Source: Pyrenopolyporus hunteri
Taxonomy: Eukaryota > Ascomycota > Sordariomycetes > Xylariales > Hypoxylaceae
Reading direction: 5' to 3'
Length of the DNA: 64,000 nt
NCBI GenBank assembly: GCA_902806595.1
Contig: CADCXC010000010.1
Coordinates: 1,922,001 to 1,986,000, forward strand
Within the stretch, counting starts at the first letter, position 1; the number at the start of each line of letters is the position of its first letter. Shown piece after piece: positions 55,616 through 64,000 of this stretch. Under the pieces are notes generated by a model. That model saw only the letters and a program-made list of their open reading frames with translations, searched no databases and was not told the origin of the DNA. A program made the position numbers and the translations under genes.

Positions 55616-55917
55616 TATTCTCCCCTTACCTTCAGGGCATCTCATTGTACCTAGGTACCTCGCGATTATGTAATCCAGTCTTCAAAAAAGTACGTACCGA
55701 AGCATTACTCAATTACCTACCTACCTTACCTACCCACGTACGCATTATTCAATTACAACCTGTCGAATAGCGACAATCCTATACGATTAAATATAGTAAT
55801 TGCTTCAATTAATAATTAATCCTATTTAGAAAGAGGTAGGTTTTAAATGGCTCAGTGGTGTTGCGTAAGTGTAATAAGTGTGTAAAACGCGTAAGGTTTA
55901 TGCGACGAGTTTTATAG

Positions 55918-56098
55918 CGGTATTGAGCGCTATAAGCCCTATATTTACAGGGAGATTTAGTGGTTGTATGCGCTGTAAGCCCTATAGCTTTAGCGCACCC
56001 CTGTAATTAAAGTGGGTCTTCAACTTGAATTCCTAGAAATTCTTTGAATTGGCGGTTTGGCGGAAAAATTGCTTATGGTCCGGCGTGGGCTGGTAGCT
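55918..56098 (-). repeat. right terminal inverted repeat arm
   Basis: Right arm, inverse of the left; outer block GGTCCGGCGTG at 56077-56087. Confidence 0.7.
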
Positions 56099-56739
56099 TA
56101 CTCATGTCAATTTATGTAGGTATACCTAGGTACCTAGGTAATCAAGCCATGCCAGACCCGTCATCGAGCGCCACCCCCTATTTATTATACCCCTATTTTA
56201 TGATTCAGCAGCACTCCCGAGGTCAGCCAGCCTAGGAACCAACAAAACTAGTTGCGATAATTATCCTAATGGGTAGCAACGCAGGGAGTTCCTAGAAATA
56301 AACTACCTTAACTAATATCTACCTTATAAATAGGCCTTCATATGTACATAATGTCGTTCTTATACTAGAGACCCAAGACGGTTCAAAAAGGGGCAAAGAT
56401 TCTAGACCGACTTAGAAGCAAAGGTTTCGAGTAAAAAAAAGTAATTATAGATGTTTAGAACGGTACTATCATGAAGAAGTGATTTCGTATTGATTAATCG
56501 AAAGTACTCAAAAGTCTACCTAGAAAAGAAATTTATAAGAAATCTATTTCAACGAGCCACCGATAAGCACCCAGCCAAAGATCGGAAGAAATGTTTCCCA
56601 TTTGCCCAGATGTACTCATTTTCTCTCTTTTTGATCTGCAGAACCGAGCTCTTTGCCTTACATAAACCATCCAGAATCCGTACCATCACCAACCACTACC
56701 CTCAAAGCGTGTACCTCTAATACCTAACTGGGCAGATCC
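56099..56739. other. intergenic spacer
   Basis: AT-rich, with ACCTAGGTACCTAGG tract near 56123-56137 just outside the right arm. No gene. Confidence 0.6.
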
Positions 56740-57597
56740 TTAATTGTTATGTCCGCCACACCGGCCACAACCACGCTGCGGTGAGTTGTCATTGTAACAT
56801 ATGCGTAGCCATCCGACCCACTTCCCATTATTATGCATCCTGTAGCAGGAGAATTTGTAGCGCTTCTTATACGAATCGTCCAACGCATGGAACGCCAAGT
56901 CATAGACGTCGTTTCTACTCAGCGCAGTCGAATCGTGGCCCCGCGCGGCCCAGTAGTGGACGTGGACTTGCTCCCTGCAGCTACTTCGTTTCCCTGGCCC
57001 GGAGCGCGCCACCTCGGTAGGAGGCGCATTGGTTGGGAGAGCAGATAGATTGAAACTAGCTGAGAAGCTGTCCTCATCAACGATCAGAGACGTCATAGCT
57101 TTGTTGATCCCAGCGTCGGTCAACTGGCCAGATGTGGTATCGTTGTAGGGATAAGTCCCGGTGGAATTGTAAAAATCGGCCAATTCGACGGCCGATGATT
57201 TCGACGAGCCGGCTTGCGGCCCAGCGTTCGACGCGTCTGTACTCTTTCCTTTTATCATGCTGGCCACCCACCACGCCAAACCTGAGAAAGAGCCAATGGC
57301 TGCGACGAGGGTACATGACGCAACGACCCATCCGCTAGCGCACAGCGTAGCGAAGCCGCGATCGCTGTTAGGGAAGTTATAAACCATTATCATGCCCGGA
57401 GGGCAAGTAGCAGTTGCGCGCTTAGACGGTATCGACAGCCCCGTAATAGAAGCAGAACCGAGACCAGTATAGCCGCGTCCAGCTATCTCAGTTCCCCAAG
57501 ATTGTCTAGAGCGCAAGTTTGGCATAGATCTCGATTCCCCGGTATCAAAGCTTGATCCGAGGATAAGGAGAGACAAGAGGTTTTCGGTAGCTCTCAT
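56740..57597 (-). CDS. effector-like protein with membrane segment and Cys-rich C-terminal domain
   Basis: Single exon, 285 aa. The N terminus (MRATENLLSLLILGSS) is weakly signal-like. A strong hydrophobic stretch lies at about 88-112 (SGWVVASCTLVAAIGSFSGLA), then a Ser/Gly/Asn linker with Tyr-rich FYNSTGTYPYNDTTSG. A GKR site near residue 205 precedes a compact C-terminal domain of about 80 residues with five Cys (SSCREQ, FSCYRM, RICYND, GCGRC) and many aromatic and basic residues. The dibasic site would let Kex2 release the Cys-rich part. No family recognised; small secreted effector or antimicrobial-like domains are possible. The gene lies between an inverted-repeat element and a HET gene. 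Confidence 0.65.
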   Translation of the reverse strand: MRATENLLSLLILGSSFDTGESRSMPNLRSRQSWGTEIAGRGYTGLGSASITGLSIPSKRATATCPPGMIMVYNFPNSDRGFATLCASGWVVASCTLVAAIGSFSGLAWWVASMIKGKSTDASNAGPQAGSSKSSAVELADFYNSTGTYPYNDTTSGQLTDAGINKAMTSLIVDEDSFSASFNLSALPTNAPPTEVARSGPGKRSSCREQVHVHYWAARGHDSTALSRNDVYDLAFHALDDSYKKRYKFSCYRMHNNGKWVGWLRICYNDNSPQRGCGRCGGHNN

Positions 57598-58594
57598 TGT
57601 TGCTAGGCTAATAGTGCTTCAGGAAATCGAATAGTATTTGGGGCGGATAATGAAGGTTGCAGGTTTACGAAAATCCGATTCTTCAACGACTATTTATACC
57701 ATTCCGGCTAGCTATTAACAAGAAAAAGTAGTACTCGTAAGCTGGACCGAAGGAGATCTCGTAGCTGGGTCTATAGTATCACGTGATACCCCTATTATTT
57801 CCATATCAACAACCATGTCCACATCTACGGGTGCTATAAGCCTGTATTTCCATACTAACTGATTAAGATCGCAACAAATTGCCATAAATTCACTTCAGCC
57901 TCTACAGAATACACTAGTAACCCAGTATAAAGCCTGCTAAACAGTAAGCACTGAGTGACCTTCAACTCTTGCCGTCACCCTAGAACACAGTACCCAGATT
58001 GTTAATTCCATTGATTGTAAGTATTACCGATCCTTTCTACACCGCCACGTGAATCGTTCTACCCCAAATTCCTCTCGGACAGTATGCTCTTACGTCTTAT
58101 TTATCGTATAGGCCTCTTTAGGGGGTTCAATGGTTAGCCGTTCGGTGATCCCGTACAGTATACCTACCCCCTCCATAGGGCGTCCTAACGGTGATGTAGC
58201 CCAGTCAAGCTAAGGATACGCTACAGCGATTGAATTGCCCCGGTAAGGTTAGTAGATGCCCCCATAAGGATCTAAGACATCGTAGGCCCGTTTACTGGAT
58301 GTTGGGATTTGTGTGTTACGAAGGGCAGATCACGTTTCAGACGCTGCTCACATCGCGAATCCCAAATCTTAGGGCTACGTCAGTAGTATCTAATGCCATG
58401 GATCACACGCCTAAAGTGATCTTGATGTAAGCCACTAAGGCTATTATGGTACGAACCTTGAGTAAGAGAAATACAATAACCAATTGCAGTGTGAGAATTT
58501 AATACAAGGAATGCTCTAGGCCTTTGTGAGACAAAGCGTGTGCGGCGTTTATGTGTAGTAGAGAGCGAGAATAAACCAATTAGGCATCCCACGT
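57598..58594. other. intergenic spacer
   Basis: AT-rich, no gene recognised. Confidence 0.6.
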
Positions 58595-60526
58595 CTATAC
58601 GAGATCGAAATATCGAACATCCAAGCCAATACTCCTTAGGATTTCGGGGTGGACAAATAGGAGCGCACTGCCATCCTTTCTAACTTGTTCTCTATAGCCT
58701 GTGAGATCCACCGGGAGCTGTTTCCATCTCGGGTCCTCAAAAGAAATCTGCCCGGATCGTGTATCTAGAAACCCAAAAACGGCTCTATTAGCATGTGTGG
58801 TCAGGTACATTCGAATGTTTTCCGGAAGCGGCCCTAGTAAGCCCTCTCCGATACGTAGCTGGTCCATGTAGGCTTCGCCTAGGAGAAGGAATTGGTCATT
58901 CGCCTTAGGTCGTAGAACCATGACTCCGTTGCAGCCTATTAGGACGCAAATCTGGTCGCCAACTTGTGTGTCAGGGGGGACAATCCCGAAAAACCCATTA
59001 CTGCACCGTGCAAATTTCTTGCCTCCGATTATCCTAGACCTTTGGAGGAAATCGTATTCAGGACTGTCTGCTCCAAAGAGCCCAGGATCGTAACCTGTGC
59101 CGGAATAGAGCTTCGCGACCACTTTCTTAGCCTCTCTTAAACCCGGCAGAGTAATGAATTGTATGTCGGTAAGATCGTTGGCAACACACCCGTAAACTAG
59201 AGCCTTGGCATAGGCGTCTAGCTGTCTGTCCGGCAGTGGATTGTCGTCTATATGATCGACGCCTTCTCCAAATAGGACTCGACGGTGGATGGCAAATAGT
59301 TCTTTTGTAGTCACATTAGAAAGTTCCGGAATCGGTTGGACTTCTTGGATTTCTGTAGCTACGACCCCTGACACACGCAACACTCCTTCTGCTGGGAGTT
59401 CAATATAAGTCCTGAGCCGAGAGGATGCTAGAAATGGTTGTTGGCATAGAGGACGAATCGATACCGCCTTGGACCAATTGGGAATCCAACTTGGATGCGA
59501 AGCACCGGGTTCAAAATGGCACTCGCGAAGTAGTGCCAGAAGTCCGAATTTCCGGATCCATCTCAACGTCACATCTTTATATACCTCTATCCACGGCTTG
59601 TTATAGTCCGGTACCGGACAGCAGGCCTTTTCTTCCGGTGCCAAAAGCGATCTGATGGCGAAGATTTTGTCCCTTGGGTCGCGACATATGGCGCCGTCGA
59701 AATGAAGACGAAGTTGTATTAACGATATACTCCTCCTCGGGAATATGAGTCCAGAGATGGAATTCATTCGCTTCCGGAACTGATGTGAGTGCTGAAAACT
59801 GACGGTAGGCTTGATGAAGAGGCAGAGTAGTGCCCGCCGAAATTCTAACCAGTTTATCTCAAGCATACCACATTGCAACACGGCATGAGGATTAGCAATT
59901 AAGATCTCTTGGCGGATCCAAAGCCGGTCGAACCAGTTACGGTATAATATGTGATAGATCGCACACATATCTCTGGTCGTCACTCGCAAAGCACAATCTT
60001 TATCACAAATCGTCGGATCGGTGCAGTGCTTTGCCGGCCACATGTTTACAGGCTCCCACTCCACGTCGACTTGAGAGCCAATGTCGGACATTATATTAAT
60101 GGCGTGGGCGCTGTCGTTATCCTCCTGGCCTAGAAAGCCTACTACGCGCTTCGCTGTTCGAAAGATCTCCCCCATTCTCATGACTTGATGACCCTTTTCG
60201 GTGTTATTTGACTGGTTGATGCATACGGCGTCGATCCACACGACTCTAGGCTCGGAGGGTCGGCGTAAATGGCGCAGTGCAACGCCTAGGTTCTGCGTTA
60301 TAGGAAGCTCGAAAGTCTTTCCTGCGTCTGCCATTATCCATATAATCTCCGGATCGTCTTCAGACCCCCACACATAGGAGAGGGCCTCATATACCGGTGG
60401 GTCAGCCTCAAGGAACTCGACAACAGCCAAACTGATCATTATCTTGTCCCAGAAACGCCCGGGGTGAATCGTAGCTACTCGGATGAAGCCCTGTTCGGGG
60501 AGGGGATATTCTTCGTAAACCGCCAT
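58595..60526 (-). CDS. HET-domain (heterokaryon incompatibility) protein
   Basis: Single exon, 643 aa. HET domain at about residues 45-205: YEALSYVWG (46-54), LPITQNLGVALRHLRR (74-89), VVWIDAVCINQ (95-105), QVMRMGEIFRTAKRVVGFLG (114-133) and the later YRNWFDRLWIRQEIL (195-209). These are the three classic HET blocks of Pfam HET. The C-terminal ~400 residues hold no NACHT, WD40 or TPR repeats that I can see; they include GVVATEIQEVQP-like and CSNGFFGIVPPDTQVGD, which is the usual 'GD-I-C-L-G' C-terminal pattern of HET proteins. HET proteins trigger cell death on fusion of unlike strains. Start: first ATG in frame, MAVYEEYP. Confidence 0.93.
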   Translation of the reverse strand: MAVYEEYPLPEQGFIRVATIHPGRFWDKIMISLAVVEFLEADPPVYEALSYVWGSEDDPEIIWIMADAGKTFELPITQNLGVALRHLRRPSEPRVVWIDAVCINQSNNTEKGHQVMRMGEIFRTAKRVVGFLGQEDNDSAHAINIMSDIGSQVDVEWEPVNMWPAKHCTDPTICDKDCALRVTTRDMCAIYHILYRNWFDRLWIRQEILIANPHAVLQCGMLEINWLEFRRALLCLFIKPTVSFQHSHQFRKRMNSISGLIFPRRSISLIQLRLHFDGAICRDPRDKIFAIRSLLAPEEKACCPVPDYNKPWIEVYKDVTLRWIRKFGLLALLRECHFEPGASHPSWIPNWSKAVSIRPLCQQPFLASSRLRTYIELPAEGVLRVSGVVATEIQEVQPIPELSNVTTKELFAIHRRVLFGEGVDHIDDNPLPDRQLDAYAKALVYGCVANDLTDIQFITLPGLREAKKVVAKLYSGTGYDPGLFGADSPEYDFLQRSRIIGGKKFARCSNGFFGIVPPDTQVGDQICVLIGCNGVMVLRPKANDQFLLLGEAYMDQLRIGEGLLGPLPENIRMYLTTHANRAVFGFLDTRSGQISFEDPRWKQLPVDLTGYREQVRKDGSALLFVHPEILRSIGLDVRYFDLV

Positions 60527-61412
60527 AGCTGGCGACGTGAGATATTGCCTTAGACGCGAAAAGTCGTCCCCGAGTGTGTGGGTGGTAAACTCGGGAAACA
60601 AGAAGGATCATAGCAAAGGGTTTGGAAAGAGTTGCCTTCAATGTCTCGCAAGGCTCGTGTAAGTGTTACAAAGACGCCCGAATGAAACCCACCATGCATG
60701 CCCGACCACCCTATTCGCCGACCACTGGTCATGGGACAGCAGTTGGTATCTTGTTGTTTTCAATTCTATCATTTTTAGTCAAATAAGTTTTACGGCCACG
60801 ACCAATAACTTCCTCTTTGTCATCTTTCTATAATGCAGCCGCATCGTTCTCCTCATTGTGATTGCCATCTTCATCATCCCCCTCTCTGTTACTTGCCTTA
60901 TTGTCAGCTATGTCTTGGCTGGCGCCTCCTCAATTACTTTTTCTATCTGTTATTGGCCTTCCCTGCCGCCATGTTTCACTTCGATTTCCGGTTTTCCCAT
61001 GTAAGGCTTGACCAAAGTCTTCGTCCGTAGGTATATGTCCTAAACATCGCTTGGCGCTTCTTCTCATACTTATCTCTTTTACTTATAGATGACGAGTTCA
61101 GTCAAGCCTTTTAAGATATCGTTTCTAGATCACTTAATCAAGGTGATAACGTTGCTCAGGGGGCAAACTTATAATTCAAGGCCGGATTATTATACAAGGC
61201 ACAGCGCATAGGGAACGCCGTCAAGAGGTGGTCTTTACAGGAGATAAATGTATTACCTATAGAAGTGCGCTGGAGACGGAGCTCAGAGATAGGTAATTGC
61301 CTAACCAAACGACGTCCACGTTTCCCGAAAACCGGACGATCGTATCCGACCGTATCACACCTAAGGATTAAATACTGTCTAAGCCCACATCAGGTCCGAG
61401 AATGTATGTGGC
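60527..61412. other. intergenic spacer
   Basis: Promoter side of the HET gene; a pyrimidine-rich stretch at 60840-60960 carries an unsupported 65-codon frame. Confidence 0.55.
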
Positions 61413-61760
61413 CTAGTTCCTCTGGTTAAGCCAACATATCTCGCAGGTATCTACTATTTTGCGAGTCTCTACCTTGCCAAGGCGTATAAGACAGGGCCTT
61501 CCATTACCCCTCTCGTAGGACATCGCGCACCTGACTGTTCGGATATAAATACGCCCACCGGTGTGCATGTGGCAGGTTGTACACCAGTCTCTGTCATGGA
61601 CATCTACACACATCTTGATCGCGGGTTATGTTAGTGTAGAAGAATACGCGTATAGTGATGGACGTAGCGGATGACGAATTACTGCTAGCTCGAACGGCTC
61701 GCTAAATTCTTGAGAACGATAGGTCGGACTCTGGAACTATTGGGTAAGGTCATGTGCTCT
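61400..61760. repeat. segmental duplication, copy 1
   Basis: Matches the region starting at about 63616, offset ~2216 bases, through both the coding frame and the flanks: GTGGCCTAGTTCCTCTGG against CTGGCCTAATTCCTCCGG after the stop, and GCTCGCTAAATTCTTGAGAA against ACTCGCAAAGTTCTTGACGA upstream. Confidence 0.6.
61413..61613 (-). CDS. 66-aa cysteine-rich protein, copy 1
   Basis: Single exon, 66 aa, from ATG at 61613. Conserved with copy 2: M-C at the start, RxWCxxC (C11, C14), GGxIY (19-23), VxC (C29), PC (C41), ETR (49-51), VD-C-xx-C (C57, C60) and RN at the end. Seven shared Cys in CxxC-style pairs suggest a small zinc- or disulfide-bound fold; no signal peptide, so probably intracellular zinc binding. 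Ungapped hand alignment with copy 2 gives 26 identities in 66. I recall similar small MC-starting Cys-rich proteins in Sordariomycetes, with no known function. Confidence 0.6.
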   Translation of the reverse strand: MCVDVHDRDWCTTCHMHTGGRIYIRTVRCAMSYERGNGRPCLIRLGKVETRKIVDTCEICWLNQRN

Positions 61761-63628
61761 GTGTGCCTATCGCTTACTGTGGGAGTAGTAGGTTCAGAAG
61801 AAAGGGGCAGACAAGAACCAAAGTTATATATGTATTTTTTTTCCTTGGTCAGTATCCTACAATGCGTTCGACATGCATGATAGCCCGAATTCTTAATCAC
61901 TGTCGTGAGGTGGAAGATACACAACACTTCTTGTAGTAAAAACTAACACGAATAATCTATACGCAGATCAGCGAGTCAATAGTACCTAGTTCGAAGCACA
62001 TGATGACTCAGAGTCTTAGCATTTAAGTAGGTAGTTCAGTAGCAAGTAAGGACTCATTCACATAAACGGTACAAATATTTTCAATTTCTTGCTTTTTAAT
62101 TTATGTTTCTGCTATTTCTAGGACTCAACGAGAATTTCAGTTCATCTAGGTAGGTAGTTACCCATACTGCTATTAACCTTGGTAATGACTTGCCTAGAAA
62201 GCAGCTATGGGGGGACGCCAGATGTAACACACTCGGGATGGTATTTAGGTACCTACATCTAGATACTGAGCTGGAGTAGCAAGCTCCAGGGTAGGGTAGA
62301 AGGAATATCTGGGCTTATAGGGCGCAAATAAGCTTCTACACTCCCGCCACCTAGAAATATTCTTCGTTCAGTGAGAAAAGAGCCAAATATAGGTCAGTGT
62401 ATAATTCGGAGCTAAACTACTGCTGAAAAGACAGCTAATCTTCCCTAGAAGGAGAAAAATACAAAAGAAATCGAGCTAAAAATACATTAGTCGATGCGTG
62501 AACAACATAATTAGACCCCTGAATTTCCTGCCCCAAACCAAAAGCTACCTAAGTATGCGTGATAACAGATACCAATGTGCATAGTGCATAAATATATTGA
62601 ATATTTGGTAGGCGCTACTCCAGCTTTGAAACATCTTCCCCGGAAACTCTCAAACGTGTAAGTGCTATGGACAGTAGAAGATGGGAGACACATCTAGTGT
62701 AGGTGGGTATATAGGTACGAAGCAAGCACTCTATAACTTTGTATAGTCTGATGGTACAATTAAACTAGGCGCCCATAAATCAAAATCATCCTATCACCCT
62801 TCTCCCACAAAACCAAGTTTGACCATCATCCCTTCCTTGACACACTTACGCCTGACGACAACTACTGCAAAAGGGAAACACCTTCGATTGTCTTGTAATT
62901 GGCTAACGCAAGCTCTTTGGGTTTTATCTATGTCATGTACGAATGTTTGTGGTGGCAAATTGTAGTAAATTCTTCGCCTGGTCCTTAGGATCGGAGGGCG
63001 TGAGGAGCTATGCTCAGGGGTGGAAAAGAAAGGGCACGAGTAATGGTTCGACCGGAATACTTGCATACCTAGATAGGCAAATGGATCAAATTGGTAGGGG
63101 CGAAAAGGGGGACCAGCTACTAACGTCACATATGTACACTGTGGAAATCCTCAACGATGTATTATTATTGAGGTTGGTAGGAAGCTATACCCATTATGCA
63201 AATACCAGCTTTCAGCCTGACTTGTTAGATAACCAGTGTAATAAAGAGGCCGTCTCCCTCGCTATAAGGTCCAGTATACGACAGTAAAAACTCCTCTTCA
63301 AATACTAATATCTAGGTCTTTATATTGTAACATACTTGTCAACCTGCGTGCATTATCTTGGTTCTCACGGTAGAATCTCTATTTATCCCGTCTTCTACTA
63401 GTATTCGGTCACTTAACAGTCGAGCCAACTATATGTTCCCCGATTGGCTTAATCGCTATTGGATTAGGGTTATACGTGTTAAGGAGGTCTTCTTATCATC
63501 GAAATGCGGTTTTGGTAGAAAATCGATGTATTGTGGAGCTGCCCTAGCGGCCGAGCTGAAAGAAAACCGCGCCCCCAAGGGTCATAATCTATCTAAGTCT
63601 TCATATCCGGGTCGGGGATCTGTCTGGC
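61614..63628. other. spacer between the duplicated Cys-rich genes
   Basis: About 2 kb AT-rich sequence. TAGG-type tract near 62145-62160. No supported gene; open frames at 62794-63287 overlap on opposite strands and lack domains. Confidence 0.5.
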
Positions 63629-64000
63629 CTAATTCCTCCGGGTATACTGGCATTCGTGGCACTTATCCACCATTCTGCGAGTCTCTGTCTTGTAAGAGGT
63701 GTTAGGACAGGGGTAGGTACAGAGACCGCGGCTGAACGTCTCGCATTCGACCCTTCGGCAGTAAATAGCTCCGCCGACATGCTTGTTGCACTGTCTACAC
63801 CACTGTCGGAAGAAGATTTCTTGGCACATCTTGCTCGTGGGATGTGTTAAAGTAGAAAAATGTATAGTGGGAGATGGATGTCGTGATCGGTGAACGACTC
63901 TTTGACTCAAAAAACTCGCAAAGTTCTTGACGACGGGAAATCAGATGGCGAAAGTGTTTGGTGAGGTATGTTCTCTCGTTGCGTATTGATTAGGTACTGT
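63616..64000. repeat. segmental duplication, copy 2
   Basis: Second copy of the ~360-base duplicated segment, including 170 bases upstream of the start codon; it may run past the window edge. Overall divergence is large, so the event is old. Confidence 0.6.
63629..63829 (-). CDS. 66-aa cysteine-rich protein, copy 2
   Basis: Single exon, 66 aa, from ATG at 63829. Same length as copy 1 with the same MC start, FRQWCRQC (C11, C14), GGAIYC, VEC, YPC (C41), TETRR, VDKCHEC (C57, C60) and RN end. It has two further Cys (C24, C37) that copy 1 lacks. The upstream frame stays open to about 63910 but its extra residues do not match copy 1, so the MC start is preferred. Function unknown. Confidence 0.65.
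   Translation of the reverse strand: MCQEIFFRQWCRQCNKHVGGAIYCRRVECETFSRGLCTYPCPNTSYKTETRRMVDKCHECQYTRRN

Larger units (their letters stand above)
55411..56098. mobile_element. non-autonomous element with long terminal inverted repeats (MITE-like)
   Basis: The two ends are imperfect inverted copies over about 130 bases: shared blocks include CACGCCGGACC, TTTTCCGCCAAACCGCCAA, TTCAAGTTGAAG and CAGGGGTGCGCTAAAG. A second inner inverted block (CTCCCTGTAA ... TAGGGCTTA/CAGGGCTTACAGCGCT) extends the arms to about 200 bases, with ~27 extra bases in the left arm. The ~300-base middle is AT-rich and encodes no transposase. The exact ends and target-site duplication are unclear. The left arm copies are about 85% alike by eye. 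It lies upstream of the copy B FPGS gene. Confidence 0.7.

Noticed and set aside
62794..63287. Two overlapping antisense frames of 111-114 codons
   Set aside because: Neither shows a domain, signal peptide or relation to the Cys-rich pair on either side.

Overview
This window is nuclear DNA from a filamentous ascomycete (Pezizomycotina, most likely Sordariomycetes). The evidence is the gene architecture: short GT-AG introns of about 54 to 91 bp with CTAAC-type branch sites, CT-rich leaders before start codons, GC-rich exons in AT-rich spacers, and fungal families such as a HET-domain protein, Sso1-type syntaxin, Mic60 and a Kex2-site secreted protein. There is no operon structure. All exon joins below were read by eye from splice signals plus reading frame and protein-family continuity. 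I do not try to name the genus.

Layout. 1-18 kb: the 3' end of a coiled-coil protein with a CaaX-like end, a DHA2-type MFS transporter (-), a THEM6-like hotdog thioesterase (-), an ELO fatty-acid elongase (-), a cytochrome P450 (+), a secreted three-repeat protein (-) and a second, CYP52-like P450 (+). Several of these act on fatty acyl chains, so a loose lipid-modification neighbourhood is possible but not proven. 21-28 kb: an Ala/Ser-rich secreted repeat protein with dibasic sites, a small nuclear-looking zinc-cluster protein with a PIP-box-like motif, a patch of decayed genes (a MYND-finger relic and a minus-strand relic) and a MEMO-family gene.

31-46 kb is a conserved housekeeping block: Sso1-type t-SNARE, a 1248-residue disordered protein with a C-terminal membrane segment, Sac1 phosphoinositide phosphatase, a Rab5/Ypt5 GTPase divergent from it, and mitochondrial MICOS subunit Mic60. 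Sso1, Sac1 and Rab5 all belong to membrane trafficking and phosphoinositide identity.

46-64 kb is more accessory: an orphan polyketide-synthase acyl-carrier-protein relic, a small secreted protein, two convergent and divergent-in-sequence folylpolyglutamate synthase genes, a non-autonomous inverted-repeat element of about 690 bp without a transposase, an effector-like membrane/secreted protein, a HET-domain protein, and two 66-residue cysteine-rich paralogs lying in a diverged segmental duplication at the right edge.

More than half of the window is non-coding spacer. It carries many short TAGG/ACCT-type tracts (TAGGTACCTA and relatives) that keep out of the exons. No tRNA, rRNA or CRISPR array was recognised. 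The most interesting leads are the 66-residue cysteine-rich pair, the inverted-repeat element, the paired folylpolyglutamate synthases, the two repeat-built secreted proteins and the PIP-box-like zinc protein.
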